Source of the DNA: Prochlorococcus sp. AG-409-B13
GTDB taxonomy: Bacteria; Cyanobacteriota; Cyanobacteriia; PCC-6307; Cyanobiaceae
Assembly: GCA_003216035.1 (NCBI GenBank)
Contig: QCJM01000006.1
Coordinates: 1 to 55,048, forward strand
Direction: 5' to 3'
Length of the DNA stretch: 55,048 nt
Below are positions 15,673-24,850 of the stretch, one piece after another. The notes beneath the pieces were generated by a model, which saw only the letters and a program-made list of their open reading frames with translations, was not told the origin of the DNA and did not search any database. How positions within the stretch are numbered: position 1 is the stretch's first letter; every line of letters begins with the position of its first letter. A program made the translations under genes and the position numbers.

Positions 15673-17229
15673 ATGTCCGAGTTAGCCGTAAAATGGAATA
15701 AAGAAAAAATAATAGAAACTCTAATACCAGTTATCTGTATATGTATTGGATTAATCGCAATAATCAACCATGTCTTATGGAGAGATGAAATGCAAGGTTG
15801 GTTAGTGGCAATTAATAGTGGTTCCTTGATAGATCTATGGAGAAAAAATGCACCATCAGGACATCCTGTCCTTTGGTCATTATTAATTTATTTAGTAAAA
15901 GATATAACACAAACACCAATGAGTATGAAAATCTTACATTGGTTATTAGGCTCATTTGCGATTATTATTTTCTGGCTGAAAAGTCCATTTCCTACTTGGC
16001 AGAAGACATTGTTTATATTTGGATTCTTCCCTTTTTGGGAGTATTATATTATTTCAAGGCATTATGTGATTTCAGAACTCCTATTATTTTTATTTTGCAG
16101 TACATATAATTTCCGAAAAAGATCCTATATCCCAGCAGCACTTTGCATTGGATTGTTGACTAATACTCAAGCATTGGCTTGGAGTATTGCATTTGCTTGT
16201 GGAATTACACTTTTGTTTGACTGGCTTTCTAATTCAAACCAAAGAAAAGCTTTTCTTAGGAAAGGCTTGTGGAGTGCAGATCTATTTATCAGTTTAATAA
16301 TTGTCTCATTGCTAAGTATTTTTGGAGCCTTTAGCCTGCTCCAGGTTGCTGATAAGGCTGGCGTAATCTCTTCGTTCCCATTTGATCCACGTCAATTCTT
16401 AAAAGCATTGGGACAGATCTTGGGGGGTTATACATTGATAATCCCTGACTCTCGAAAGTGGTTAGACCTTTTTGTATGTGCTTGTCTAGCTCTTTTGCTA
16501 ATAGCCTCTACCCTATCGTTTGTTAGAAAGTCAAAATCAGGATTGGTTTTTTTTATTAGTGGTAGTAGTTTTTTGTTTCTATTTAATTATTTTTTATATA
16601 TAGGTAGTGGTGCAAGGCATTATGGATATTTTTTCTTAATTCTTATTGGATCCTTATGGATTACACTGCAAGAAAAAAATGATTTGATAGATAATGAATT
16701 AAATAGTACAAAATCAATATATATAAACCTATCAAAAATATTCCCTAAGATTTTTGTCCTTTGTCTTTCTATTCATCTTGCTACTGGAATTCATTTTATG
16801 CTTAATGCGTTTAACCAACCGTTTTCCGCAGGAAAAGCTACAGCAGAATACATTGAACAGAAAGGTTGGGAAGACGAATATTTATTTGGAAGTAGGGACA
16901 ATGTAGTATCTGTAGTGTCTGGATATTTAAATAAGGACATTTATTATCCTGAACTCCAAGATTTTGGTACTTATGCTCAATGGAATAAGAGAAAACCAAT
17001 CAAAAGGGAAGAGGTGCTAAAAGAAGTTGAGATATTCTTCAAAAAAAATGAAAATATAAACCGACTTCTTTTAGTCCTTAACAGAGACTCTGCGTTACTA
17101 GATCTCGCTCCTGGCGACAAGATTAATTATAAAAATATTCAAATAACAGCAGACGAAAAATTTGAGAATTCCTGGCATGATACAGAACGATTCTTCTTGT
17201 ATTGGGCTATAAATCGAACTAACGACTGA
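15673..17229 (+). CDS. Membrane protein, GT-C-like glycosyltransferase candidate
   Basis: About 518 residues with some nine to eleven hydrophobic segments and a soluble C-terminal domain of about 130 residues. The first extracytoplasmic loop holds NHVLWRDEMQGW (Asp-Glu near residue 38), the position where GT-C enzymes such as PMT/ArnT-like transferases keep catalytic acidic residues; SGHPVLW follows. GT-C enzymes take sugars from a lipid carrier outside the membrane and attach them to glycans or proteins. The family was not identified beyond this. ATG at 15673 is chosen over an in-frame TTG at 15667. It is transcribed alone. A function as flippase or polymerase is the main alternative. Confidence 0.55.
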   Translation: MSELAVKWNKEKIIETLIPVICICIGLIAIINHVLWRDEMQGWLVAINSGSLIDLWRKNAPSGHPVLWSLLIYLVKDITQTPMSMKILHWLLGSFAIIIFWLKSPFPTWQKTLFIFGFFPFWEYYIISRHYVISELLLFLFCSTYNFRKRSYIPAALCIGLLTNTQALAWSIAFACGITLLFDWLSNSNQRKAFLRKGLWSADLFISLIIVSLLSIFGAFSLLQVADKAGVISSFPFDPRQFLKALGQILGGYTLIIPDSRKWLDLFVCACLALLLIASTLSFVRKSKSGLVFFISGSSFLFLFNYFLYIGSGARHYGYFFLILIGSLWITLQEKNDLIDNELNSTKSIYINLSKIFPKIFVLCLSIHLATGIHFMLNAFNQPFSAGKATAEYIEQKGWEDEYLFGSRDNVVSVVSGYLNKDIYYPELQDFGTYAQWNKRKPIKREEVLKEVEIFFKKNENINRLLLVLNRDSALLDLAPGDKINYKNIQITADEKFENSWHDTERFFLYWAINRTND

Positions 17230-17597
17230 TCTTTAAGTCATGCTTTTGATTAGGCGTGTAAGACATTGTTTACCGCTCGCAAATACCAGTTTCCTTGACG
17301 ACTTCTTTTTTGCTGTTTCTTTTGAAGTCAATTATCTTTTGACTTATGAATAATTGCTTAAAAGATACGAGGTGACTTCAGAGTCGTTCCCTCTGTATTT
17401 TTAAGTCCCAGTAGGTTCCATGAAGTAACAGAACGTTCCAAAATTTCTGCAATTTGGGATATTCAATAGGATTTCACCTTTAGTTAGAACCAGTAGGTGC
17501 CATTTTGGTGCTAGGTAAAAAATTGTGTGCTAGGGAAAAGAAAAAAACTTATCGGAAAAATGTGTCTCCTTTTCAATTCTATTTTGAATTATTTTTC
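17230..17597. other. Intergenic stretch with GTGCTAGG repeats
   Basis: No gene seen. At 17508-17537 GTGCTAGGT and GTGCTAGGG repeat 19 bp apart, resembling the CTAGGGTA repeats near alpA copies; CCAGTAGGTGCC/CCCAGTAGGTTCC is also repeated (17407, 17491). It may be a decayed attachment region without its alpA gene. Confidence 0.3.
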
Positions 17598-18368
17598 TTA
17601 TGATTCTTCTCCAATCACCTTATCTTGAATATGAAGTGACTCACTAAAACCTGAAGCAAGTATTCCTGTGGGTATTGCTATTGCAGCAATACCCATAAGA
17701 GAAGTTACCGATGCAATTGTTTTCCCCAGTGCTGTAATAGGAATTGAGTCGCCATAGCCAACAGCACATACTGTTGTAATTGACCACCATAAACATCTGG
17801 GAATTGATCCTAATAATTCTGGTTGAATAGATGATTCGGCAAGATACATAAAGGTACTACTAACTAGTAAGAGCAATATCGTATAAAAGGTTGAAATTTG
17901 TAACTCTTGACTTTTTGATCTAAAGGCATAGTTGAAGTGGAATAGGCTTTGCTTAAAATTCTTACTTCTCCCAATTTTCAATATTCGAAGTAGGCGGATG
18001 ACTCTTAAAATCTTTAATTCAGCGCGAACACCAATAAAGGAAGGGACGATTGCAATGATATCTATAATTGCCATTGGCGAAATCATGTAACGCAAAAACC
18101 CTTTCAACCCTTTCCCATATTTTTCTTCAAGAGGTGCTACCCATAGGCGACAGAAATATTCAATACAAAATAAAGCACCAATTATCCAATCTAATAGGTC
18201 TATCTGATCTCCAAATCTATAATCTATTGAATCCTCAGTAACTATGACTGCAAAAAAGATTGAAATAAAAATAGTAACACCACATATTTTATTGAACAAA
18301 GAAGTTCTACCATTTGGACGCTTGTTAATTATCTGTTCATAGATTCTCAGGCGGAGTTCATTCATCAC
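17598..18368 (-). CDS. Voltage-gated potassium channel family protein
   Basis: 256 residues with six membrane segments. The selectivity filter TTVCAVGYGD (199-207) follows the pore helix (RCLWWSI), and the fourth segment carries regularly spaced Arg/Lys (RAELKILRVIRLLRILKIGR, 115-134), the voltage sensor. The inner helix (TSLMGIAAIAIPTGILASGF) has a Pro hinge. It would pass K+ across the cytoplasmic membrane and set membrane potential. No RCK or cyclic-nucleotide domain is attached. The length is normal for short bacterial Kv channels. It stands alone between glycan genes; nothing in the context explains it. Confidence 0.85.
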   Translation of the reverse strand: MMNELRLRIYEQIINKRPNGRTSLFNKICGVTIFISIFFAVIVTEDSIDYRFGDQIDLLDWIIGALFCIEYFCRLWVAPLEEKYGKGLKGFLRYMISPMAIIDIIAIVPSFIGVRAELKILRVIRLLRILKIGRSKNFKQSLFHFNYAFRSKSQELQISTFYTILLLLVSSTFMYLAESSIQPELLGSIPRCLWWSITTVCAVGYGDSIPITALGKTIASVTSLMGIAAIAIPTGILASGFSESLHIQDKVIGEES

Positions 18369-19107
18369 TTACTAAATACTGAACAAAGGATTCTCTAAAG
18401 TTAGGCAGTTCTTGATCGCTTTTCTCCAAATCGCTAGGTGATCATCACAAGGCAATTCTCTTGAGTGTCATTCGTAGGACTGTTGAGAGGCATAAAAAAC
18501 CTGCTCAAAGGCATGTTTTTAGAGGCCTAGAGCGAGTTTTTCCTTGTTTCCACTGCCCGGCGGGCCTCAACCTCTTGTAAAGATTATTTTTATACATACC
18601 CCATTGTTTTGCGGGCTAATGAAAAAAAAGCGTCCTCATCGAGCTGCTCTCATACTGGCAAACTTGGGGAGGAGTGTCTTAGTTCTGGTCTAATCCTCCA
18701 AGTGTCCTTTAGTCGCTAGGCGAAACTTCCAGGTAAGTTTTGTATACGCCGAAAGTGCTTCTTGGACTTAATGACTTAGCAACCCTTTCCCAGAAGTTTC
18801 GAAAGAAGCAGATGGTTGGGACCAATGACTTTGACTTCTGCTGGTGAACTTAAAAATAAAGGAAGTTTATTGAGAGTGGATTCAATTGGAATGCAGTTGT
18901 TAAATGAGGTCAATTGCTTATAACAATGCTGTTGAAAATAATGTTAGGTTTAATTGATGAATGACTTGTGAATCCTGTCTAACCAGGTCTATCATAATTT
19001 AATTTTTTTTAAGCTGGTAGACACTCTCTAAATTAATTCAAAATTAGAAAAATCATTCGAAGATAGGTTTTTCTATTGATAATTATTTTTAGAACAATTA
19101 AAGTTTC
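18369..19107. other. Intergenic stretch with sRNA-like copy C
   Basis: Apart from the hairpin element at 18622-18690 no gene reads well. Around 19017 AGACACTCTCT is a weak echo of the tRNA-like tags. GCCCGGCGGGC at 18557 forms a short GC palindrome. Confidence 0.3.
18622..18690 (-). ncRNA. Candidate Yfr1/Yfr10-like sRNA (copy C)
   Basis: Minus-strand element with CACTCCTCCCC, linker CAAGTTTGCCAGTAT, the CTCGATGAG hairpin core and eight T (18622-18629 as A on plus). The outer stem pairs less well than in copy A. The TTGTCC/TATAGA promoter pair is not conserved here. Confidence 0.4.
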
Positions 19108-20100
19108 TCATGGTTTACTCTTATCTCCCTTTAAAAGATAAATATCAGGACTAAATTCAAGTGATAAGTTGGCAATAGACGATTTGCTTATATCCATCCA
19201 GGCTATAGAATCACGATATTCCAAATGAAAAAGTGACTTGATCTCATGAAGAGAATGAATCATTGATAATTGGTCGCCATAATAATAATTAAAAAGCCTC
19301 ATATGTAAAGGTTCTACTTCTAAGCCATGTCTACCAATACTGCAATCTTCGAATATCTCTAGAAAGTAAGTGGATAGTTTTGAGGGAGAAAAGCATGAAA
19401 AACCTGCCTTAATTATTCGAGAAGGTAATTGATGCCTGCAAAGTTTATTGTTTGAATTAACAACCCAAGAAGAACCTAATAAATCTATAGGGAATTTCTT
19501 ATTAGGAGATTTATTTCCATCCCATGAGAGAATAATGGATTTATCTCCAAATTCTTTTAATACCTTTTGGTCGTAATCTCCATAAGTTAGTGTATCTAGA
19601 TCTGTAATATATGCAGCTGCCCCTTTAATTGTGTAACCTGTTAAATTTAGGCAATTTAATTGCCAGATTTGTGTTAAAAGAATAAATCGTGCACATCTTA
19701 TATAGTTTATTTGGTAATCCCATTCCGAATCATTGCCTGATAGATTTTTAACGACATAGGAAAGACGTTCTGAGTAGAAAATAAAAAAATAGGTTTTTTT
19801 AAATGAGTATAAAGCTTTAATAGAATTAATATATGATTCACTAAGACTCAGTTCATCAAAAGGAAGATATATTCCAATTAATAATGGTAGAGGGCATTTA
19901 GACTGTTCGTGAGAAATCAATGACTTAATATTACTTCTAAGATAATCTATATCTGAGCATGCCAAAACAAAACGCTTTCCTAAGCTTGAACGAATAAAGT
20001 CAGCTGGGAAGTTATTTATTTTTGGTTTAATAGAACCATTACCATCAAACTTATAATGACGCCAGGCTGGCTTCTGAAAGCTATTTTTCATCGCAATCAT
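19108..20100 (-). CDS. GT-A-like glycosyltransferase candidate, paralogue 2
   Basis: 330 residues, homologous to 5065-6066 throughout. It keeps the candidate DxD block (AAAYITDLDTLTYGDYD, about residue 165), SWDGNKSPNKKFP (about 205), IKAGFSCFSPSKLS and YYGDQLSM (about 275). Conservation of these acidic blocks between the two divergent copies supports catalytic use of a metal and a nucleotide sugar. No membrane segments. An ATG at 20100 or 20091 can be the start. It is transcribed alone. The fold assignment is an inference; the family was not recognised. Confidence 0.55.
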   Translation of the reverse strand: MIAMKNSFQKPAWRHYKFDGNGSIKPKINNFPADFIRSSLGKRFVLACSDIDYLRSNIKSLISHEQSKCPLPLLIGIYLPFDELSLSESYINSIKALYSFKKTYFFIFYSERLSYVVKNLSGNDSEWDYQINYIRCARFILLTQIWQLNCLNLTGYTIKGAAAYITDLDTLTYGDYDQKVLKEFGDKSIILSWDGNKSPNKKFPIDLLGSSWVVNSNNKLCRHQLPSRIIKAGFSCFSPSKLSTYFLEIFEDCSIGRHGLEVEPLHMRLFNYYYGDQLSMIHSLHEIKSLFHLEYRDSIAWMDISKSSIANLSLEFSPDIYLLKGDKSKP

Positions 20101-20553
20101 ATTTTCTTTATTATAGGGTAAAGACCATGATAATTAAATAAAAAGATATACGTCAGAAATTAATTATGGAATTCTCGCTCTCCAGAAGAACTCTCTCTAT
20201 ATACTTATTAAATATTTCATCAATTAGGTTTGTCCTTAGAGTATTATACAGCTGACATCTGCAGTTATCATGTATTGAGTATGCAAGAAATTTTGCAATA
20301 ATGATGTACTCAAGAAAGTCGGCTTAAGGATAAAAATCGTTAAACTATCTTATGACCAAATAAAGTTTATATTAGAAAAAATCCACGATGAGATGAGTTT
20401 TAGAGGTTTAGTAAATGCTGTTATGTATCGCTTATCAAAAATATACTTATAATGAAATACTTGAAGAATGAATGCTAATAATCTGCTGTAGTTGACTTTT
20501 TTCTTCAATTTGTTCAACTATTCTTTTTTTTTATACACATTGTAGAAATTCTT
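20101..20553. other. Intergenic stretch, nothing recognised
   Basis: AT-rich DNA with short frames only. It probably contains the promoter of 19108-20100 and the end of the transcript of 20554-22494, but no clear element was found. Confidence 0.3.
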
Positions 20554-22494
20554 TTACAATTTAGATGATGTTAGATTACGAATTATCCTACAAATACTTC
20601 TAGAGGTATAATTTCTTGTCAAGGTCACATCCTTACGTGAGTCCATTTTTCTTCCAGTGACTTCTAAGCAATTAATACTTTCTACTTTGGTTGCTAGTGA
20701 AGAAAACTGTATTTCTAGATTTATTTGCATGTCTTCTGCTTGATTCCTTCTTACCTTGGATAGCAAAATAACTTTTAAGTTTGCATTTGTAATTCCCATT
20801 AGAAGGTGAAAAGCGCTGCCCTCAGTTCCAGCAATGAAATTTGCATTTTCATAAAAACTCAATTGCTTGGCAATAGTGGTTCTTTCGGGAAATAATATTG
20901 TCCAGCCGGAATTTACTAATTCCATCTCAATTTCTTTTTCCTCTATAAATTTACGTCTACCTGCAGGTAACCTTGATCTAGAAATATATAATTTGCTAGG
21001 ATAATTTTCTGGATCTATGGTTCCATCTTTATTCAAAAAATATTCACTGTCTACATTTATATTAGCTATATTTTCTATATTTTTAATATATAGTTTGAGA
21101 TAAGCTTTTACTGCCTTAGCATGATTTGGATTCATAAATTCACGTAACACCATAGTTGATCTGGGAATGTAGAGTTGATTAACTTTTAAAGGGATATCAT
21201 CTTCTCCCACATATATGATTTGCTTAGAATTAATATTTAATAGTTTTGCTAGTTTGCCTTTATCTTCTCTGCACTTGGCTGGAATAATAATAATTAACTT
21301 ACCGAGATCAAAACCTTTTTCTGCCCAAAGCAATAATGGATATATACTTGAACACATTTCTGTGAGTGCATGTCCAATATGTCCAAACTTTAAGTATTTT
21401 ATCCAAATCGCTGACTGTATATCTCTATAAGAAGGGTAAATTGATAAATTTAATTTAGGATATAAAAACTTTGAGAAATCTCTTGATGATTTTTGTATGC
21501 CTTTGGTTATGATACTTTCTTCATAAGGAAGACCATTAGTATTATATACACCATATATATTTGTAATAACTCCATCCTCAACAATAGAGCATTTAATTGA
21601 TTCATCCCAATTTTTATCTGTAGAAGGTATTGCACCTTTTAAAGAATATAAGTTAAATTCACCTTTTCTCAGCTTTTCATAGTCTGCATATGAAAATGAA
21701 TAAGTTTGTCCATTTATCCCATGCTCACTAGTTCCTGATTGATATATGCTTTCCAAATATTCCTTACCATAAGATAGATCATCTTCCTGACTTATATTAT
21801 TTAATTTCATGAGGGCATCTTCTATCCCTTTTTGATCACTCACCTTCTTTAGTGCATTTACAAGACCTTGATAAGACTTTTTGCTTACTTTCATTGCTAT
21901 TGAATTTCTGAAAATATTAATTGCTTTATTGAACTGTTTTGTTTTGAACAGTGCAGTTCCAAGTCCTTGGTACGAATACCAGTCTTCTTGAATTGAGAGT
22001 GCTTTACGATAAATATTTATTGCTTCTGCATATTTCTTTGTATTCAATAATGCTGATCCAAAACCACGATATGAGTACCAGTTCTCATTAAGAGCAATAG
22101 ATTTGCGAAATGCAATAATTGCTTCTGTGTACTGATTAGAATTAAATAGTGCCCATCCCAAGCCATGATATGAACTCCAATCTTCTTTAATTGCAATTGA
22201 CTTATGAAAGGCATCTATTGCTTCTGAATATTGTTTTGTTATTGATAATGCGGACCCAAGAGCAAATAATGAAGTCCAATCTTCTTTAATTGCAACAGAC
22301 TTTTGAAAGGTATCGATTGCTTCTGAATATTGTTTTGTATTTAATAGTGCCCATCCGAGGCCTCTATAAGAGTTCAAATTCTCTTGAATTGCAAGGGACC
22401 CGCGAAAAGCATCAATTGCTTCTTGATATTTTCCACTTTTATATTTCTGTGCCGCTAAGACAAAGAATTCCTTAGCATTGAAAGATTTGGACAT
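20554..22494 (-). CDS. TPR-like repeat protein with C-terminal GT61 glycosyltransferase domain
   Basis: 646 residues. The N-terminal cap (NAKEFFVLAAQKYKSGKYQEAIDAF) and about six 33-residue TPR-like repeats run to near residue 210. The C-terminal half matches the GT61 (DUF563) family: YLKFGHIGHALTEM, LYISRSRLPAGRRKFIEE, ELVNSGWTILFPERTTIAKQLSFYENANFIAGTEGSAFHLLMG. GT61 enzymes transfer pentose or amino-sugar units. The same repeat type precedes other enzymes at 13189, 35532 and 39819. A C-terminal extension of about 60 residues follows. No signal peptide; likely cytoplasmic glycan assembly, with the repeats docking partners (inference). Transcribed alone. Confidence 0.75.
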   Translation of the reverse strand: MSKSFNAKEFFVLAAQKYKSGKYQEAIDAFRGSLAIQENLNSYRGLGWALLNTKQYSEAIDTFQKSVAIKEDWTSLFALGSALSITKQYSEAIDAFHKSIAIKEDWSSYHGLGWALFNSNQYTEAIIAFRKSIALNENWYSYRGFGSALLNTKKYAEAINIYRKALSIQEDWYSYQGLGTALFKTKQFNKAINIFRNSIAMKVSKKSYQGLVNALKKVSDQKGIEDALMKLNNISQEDDLSYGKEYLESIYQSGTSEHGINGQTYSFSYADYEKLRKGEFNLYSLKGAIPSTDKNWDESIKCSIVEDGVITNIYGVYNTNGLPYEESIITKGIQKSSRDFSKFLYPKLNLSIYPSYRDIQSAIWIKYLKFGHIGHALTEMCSSIYPLLLWAEKGFDLGKLIIIIPAKCREDKGKLAKLLNINSKQIIYVGEDDIPLKVNQLYIPRSTMVLREFMNPNHAKAVKAYLKLYIKNIENIANINVDSEYFLNKDGTIDPENYPSKLYISRSRLPAGRRKFIEEKEIEMELVNSGWTILFPERTTIAKQLSFYENANFIAGTEGSAFHLLMGITNANLKVILLSKVRRNQAEDMQINLEIQFSSLATKVESINCLEVTGRKMDSRKDVTLTRNYTSRSICRIIRNLTSSKL

Positions 22495-22755
22495 TCAGTG
22501 TAACCTCCTTCTAGCACATGATAGATAAATCTCCCTAAATAGTTCGATCTCCCTTATAACTTGTAAATCAATACAGCTAGAAGAATCATAAACTCTGTCC
22601 TTTTCAAAAGTTATATAAGCAATCGATCACCATTAATAAATAGAAAAATTAGTTAATTTTGAAACGGGCTTGGACTGGATCAAAAGAGCATTTGACTAAC
22701 ACCACAGGGCAGCAGAATTCCCTGACTCATCAGAAAGCAGTGAGGAGCTTACATG

Positions 22756-22820
22756 AAAAATGGTACCTCAACTAGTAATGCCTATTCCAAAAAACTTGTG
22801 TGAGTAAGTTTGTATTTCTT
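22756..22820 (-). ncRNA. Weak sRNA-like copy D
   Basis: Minus strand shows CTCACACAAGTTTTTTGGAAT, which keeps the linker and the last seven bases of the motif, a weakened hairpin (GGTACCTC/TAGTAATGCC region) and five T. The phrase CACGATGCATTGGGAG at 22868 still matches the DNA next to copies A and B, so this is a decayed copy of the larger unit. Confidence 0.3.
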
Positions 22821-22850
22821 TTTTCGACCTTTTTTCGACCTTTTTTCGAA
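22817..22850 (+). repeat. Short tandem repeat, TTTTTTCGACC units
   Basis: Units of TTTTTTCGACC repeat two and a half times (22820-22850). It lies inside or next to decayed sRNA copy D. It is a simple slippage repeat with no visible function. Confidence 0.6.
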
Positions 22851-22902
22851 TTTTACTTCCTTTACAACACGATGCATTGGGAGTTGATTGCTTATAGATC
22901 AC

Positions 22903-23043
22903 ATGGCTACAAGTTTTTCTGACCACTCTTCGCACCCTTTAACCAGCCAAAAGAACTGGGATTCTTATAGCTACAACACAATAAGATTAATTTTCGCCCC
23001 ACCTCCAGCAGACCAAGATTGGGAGAGACCAATCCCTTCTTAA
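22903..23043 (+). CDS. Hypothetical small protein, 46 residues
   Basis: ATG at 22903; hydrophilic N-terminus (MATSFSDHSSHPLTSQKNW) then IRLIFAPPPADQDWERPIPS. No family recognised. Composition looks like protein but there is no good ribosome site. Confidence 0.3.
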   Translation: MATSFSDHSSHPLTSQKNWDSYSYNTIRLIFAPPPADQDWERPIPS

Positions 23044-23100
23044 TGAATGGAGTTAGAGTTCATGGTATAAAATGTACAATCAAGAGAGGAATATTGGGTT

Positions 23101-23271
23101 ATGACCAGAAAAAGAGAGAAAGTCTGGACTGCAATCATTGCTACTAAGCAATGGTTCACCAAACTATTTACAAGTGAAGCAGATGCTTTAGTTGATGACT
23201 TCAGAAATAATCCACCACCAGAGATAGGAACTCAACCTTTCTCAGGAGACGATAACGAAAGAGGTGACTGA
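23101..23271 (+). CDS. Hypothetical small protein, 56 residues
   Basis: ATG at 23101 with AGAGGA about 12 bp upstream. The product starts MTRKREKVWTAIIATKQWFT and ends in an acidic Pro-rich tail (PPPEIGTQPFSGDDNERGD). Soluble; no family recognised. Confidence 0.45.
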   Translation: MTRKREKVWTAIIATKQWFTKLFTSEADALVDDFRNNPPPEIGTQPFSGDDNERGD

Positions 23272-23754
23272 ATGTCCTAATTCAGATAAGTAGTTGACAG
23301 GGTTAAAACTCCTTCTCAAGCAATCCTTAAATGATTTACTTTATTTAGATAGCCAAAGTCTCTCTAGGATTCTTATTGCTCTTAATATATTCTAAATAGT
23401 TAACCCATGCTCAAGTTCATGTGAATGTATTTCAGAAGAAATTTCTAACGAGTCAGAAAAGAAATCAGTTGTTCCAGCTAATATATATTTACCTCTTTTA
23501 TATACCCGTATTTACCGAGCTTATGTTTTGAACACTTAAGTTTTTTAATTTCGCAATACCCAATAGATAGATTTGTTTTAAGTATTCATATATATTGTTG
23601 AATTTTCGATTTTATTATTGACAATATTTCTATTATAATTTATCGATCTTCCCACTAATGCTTATAACAGTCCTAATTATTTGTGTTGAGAATTGTATCC
23701 AATGTGCTTAAGGCTTATCATCTAAGTAGGATATAGCATCTATCCGGCTACTAC
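23272..23754 (+). other. Long AT-rich leader before the gmd operon
   Basis: No gene seen. A TTGACA box at 23618-23623 is followed after 17 bp by TATCGA (23641-23646); the nearer TATAAT (23634) is too close for a normal sigma-70 spacing. If used, the transcript would have a leader of about 100 nt before gmd. Confidence 0.3.
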
Positions 23755-24813
23755 TTGTTCAGTGCAAAAACTCAAAAAAAAGCCCTTATTACAGGCATAA
23801 CAGGTCAGGACGGTAGCTATCTTGCCGAACTACTGCTTGCCAAAGGCTATGAAGTCCATGGGGTTAGACGAAGGTCGTCTTCCTTCAATACTGGAAGAAT
23901 AGATCATTTGATAAATGATATTAACGTTGGAAATTCAAATCTAATTTTACATCATGCAGATTTAATTGACACTCCAAGCATTATCAGAGTTCTAGAAAAA
24001 AGCAGGCCGCATGAGGTCTACAACCTTGCTGCCCAATCTCATGTTGCTGTAAGCTTCGAACAACCAGTTTATACCTCTAATTGTGACGGATTGGGCACTT
24101 TGAGACTACTCGAGGCGATAAGAATATTGGGCATGCATAATGATATTCGCTTCTATCAAGCAAGTACTAGTGAACTTTATGGCAACTCTTCAGAATCAAT
24201 TCAATCTGAAAAGACTCAATTTAGGCCTTGTAGTCCTTATGCCGCTTCGAAACTTTTCTCATACTGGATCACAATAAATTATCGAGAGGGTTATGGTATG
24301 CATGCTTCAAATGGAATTTTGTTTAACCACGAAAGCCCCAGAAGAGGTGAACTCTTTGTCACTAGAAAAATAACTAGAGGATTGGTGAATATATTTCTAG
24401 GTAAACAAAATTGCCTTTATCTGGGAAATTTAGATGCTAAAAGGGACTGGGGCCATGCAAAAGATTATGTTGAAGCTATGTGGATGATGCTTCAGCAAGC
24501 TCAACCTAATGATCTTGTAATAGCTACAGGGATTCAACATACTGTTCGGGAATTTGTTGAAGAGTGTTGTAAGTATCTAAACTTAAACATTGAGTGGATA
24601 GGAGAAGGTTATTCAGAGTCTGGCTATTGTAGAGAATATAAAAGGGACATTGTAAAAGTAGATAAAAGATATTTCAGGCCAAATGAGGTGAATTCTCTTT
24701 TGGGAGATTCTAATTTAGCTAGAACCCTGCTAAACTGGAAGCCAAAAATAAATTTCAATCAAATGGTTGAAGAAATGATGCAATCTGATTTCAATAACTA
24801 TTCTTTAAAATAA
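23755..24813 (+). CDS. gmd: GDP-mannose 4,6-dehydratase
   Basis: 352 residues. Converts GDP-D-mannose to GDP-4-keto-6-deoxy-D-mannose, the entry to GDP-fucose, GDP-rhamnose, perosamine and branched 6-deoxy sugars. The NAD(P) loop GITGQDGSY (14-22), ASTSELYG (136-143, catalytic Thr/Ser and Glu), YAASK (162-166, catalytic Tyr and Lys) and [15 protein letters not shown] are all present. The start is a TTG at 23755; the frame has no ATG before the Rossmann loop. It heads a plus-strand cassette with a C-methyltransferase (gap 37 bp) and an SDR (gap 2 bp). No GDP-fucose synthase is present, which points to a sugar other than fucose. Confidence 0.92.
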   Translation: MFSAKTQKKALITGITGQDGSYLAELLLAKGYEVHGVRRRSSSFNTGRIDHLINDINVGNSNLILHHADLIDTPSIIRVLEKSRPHEVYNLAAQSHVAVSFEQPVYTSNCDGLGTLRLLEAIRILGMHNDIRFYQASTSELYGNSSESIQSEKTQFRPCSPYAASKLFSYWITINYREGYGMHASNGILFNHESPRRGELFVTRKITRGLVNIFLGKQNCLYLGNLDAKRDWGHAKDYVEAMWMMLQQAQPNDLVIATGIQHTVREFVEECCKYLNLNIEWIGEGYSESGYCREYKRDIVKVDKRYFRPNEVNSLLGDSNLARTLLNWKPKINFNQMVEEMMQSDFNNYSLK

Positions 24814-24850
24814 TATTAATTATAGAAAGAAATAGCATTAACGATTAGAG

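Noticed and set aside
23618-23639. TTGACA plus TATAAT as a gmd promoter
   Set aside because: The two boxes are only 10 bp apart, too close for sigma-70; the weaker TATCGA at 17 bp is mentioned instead.
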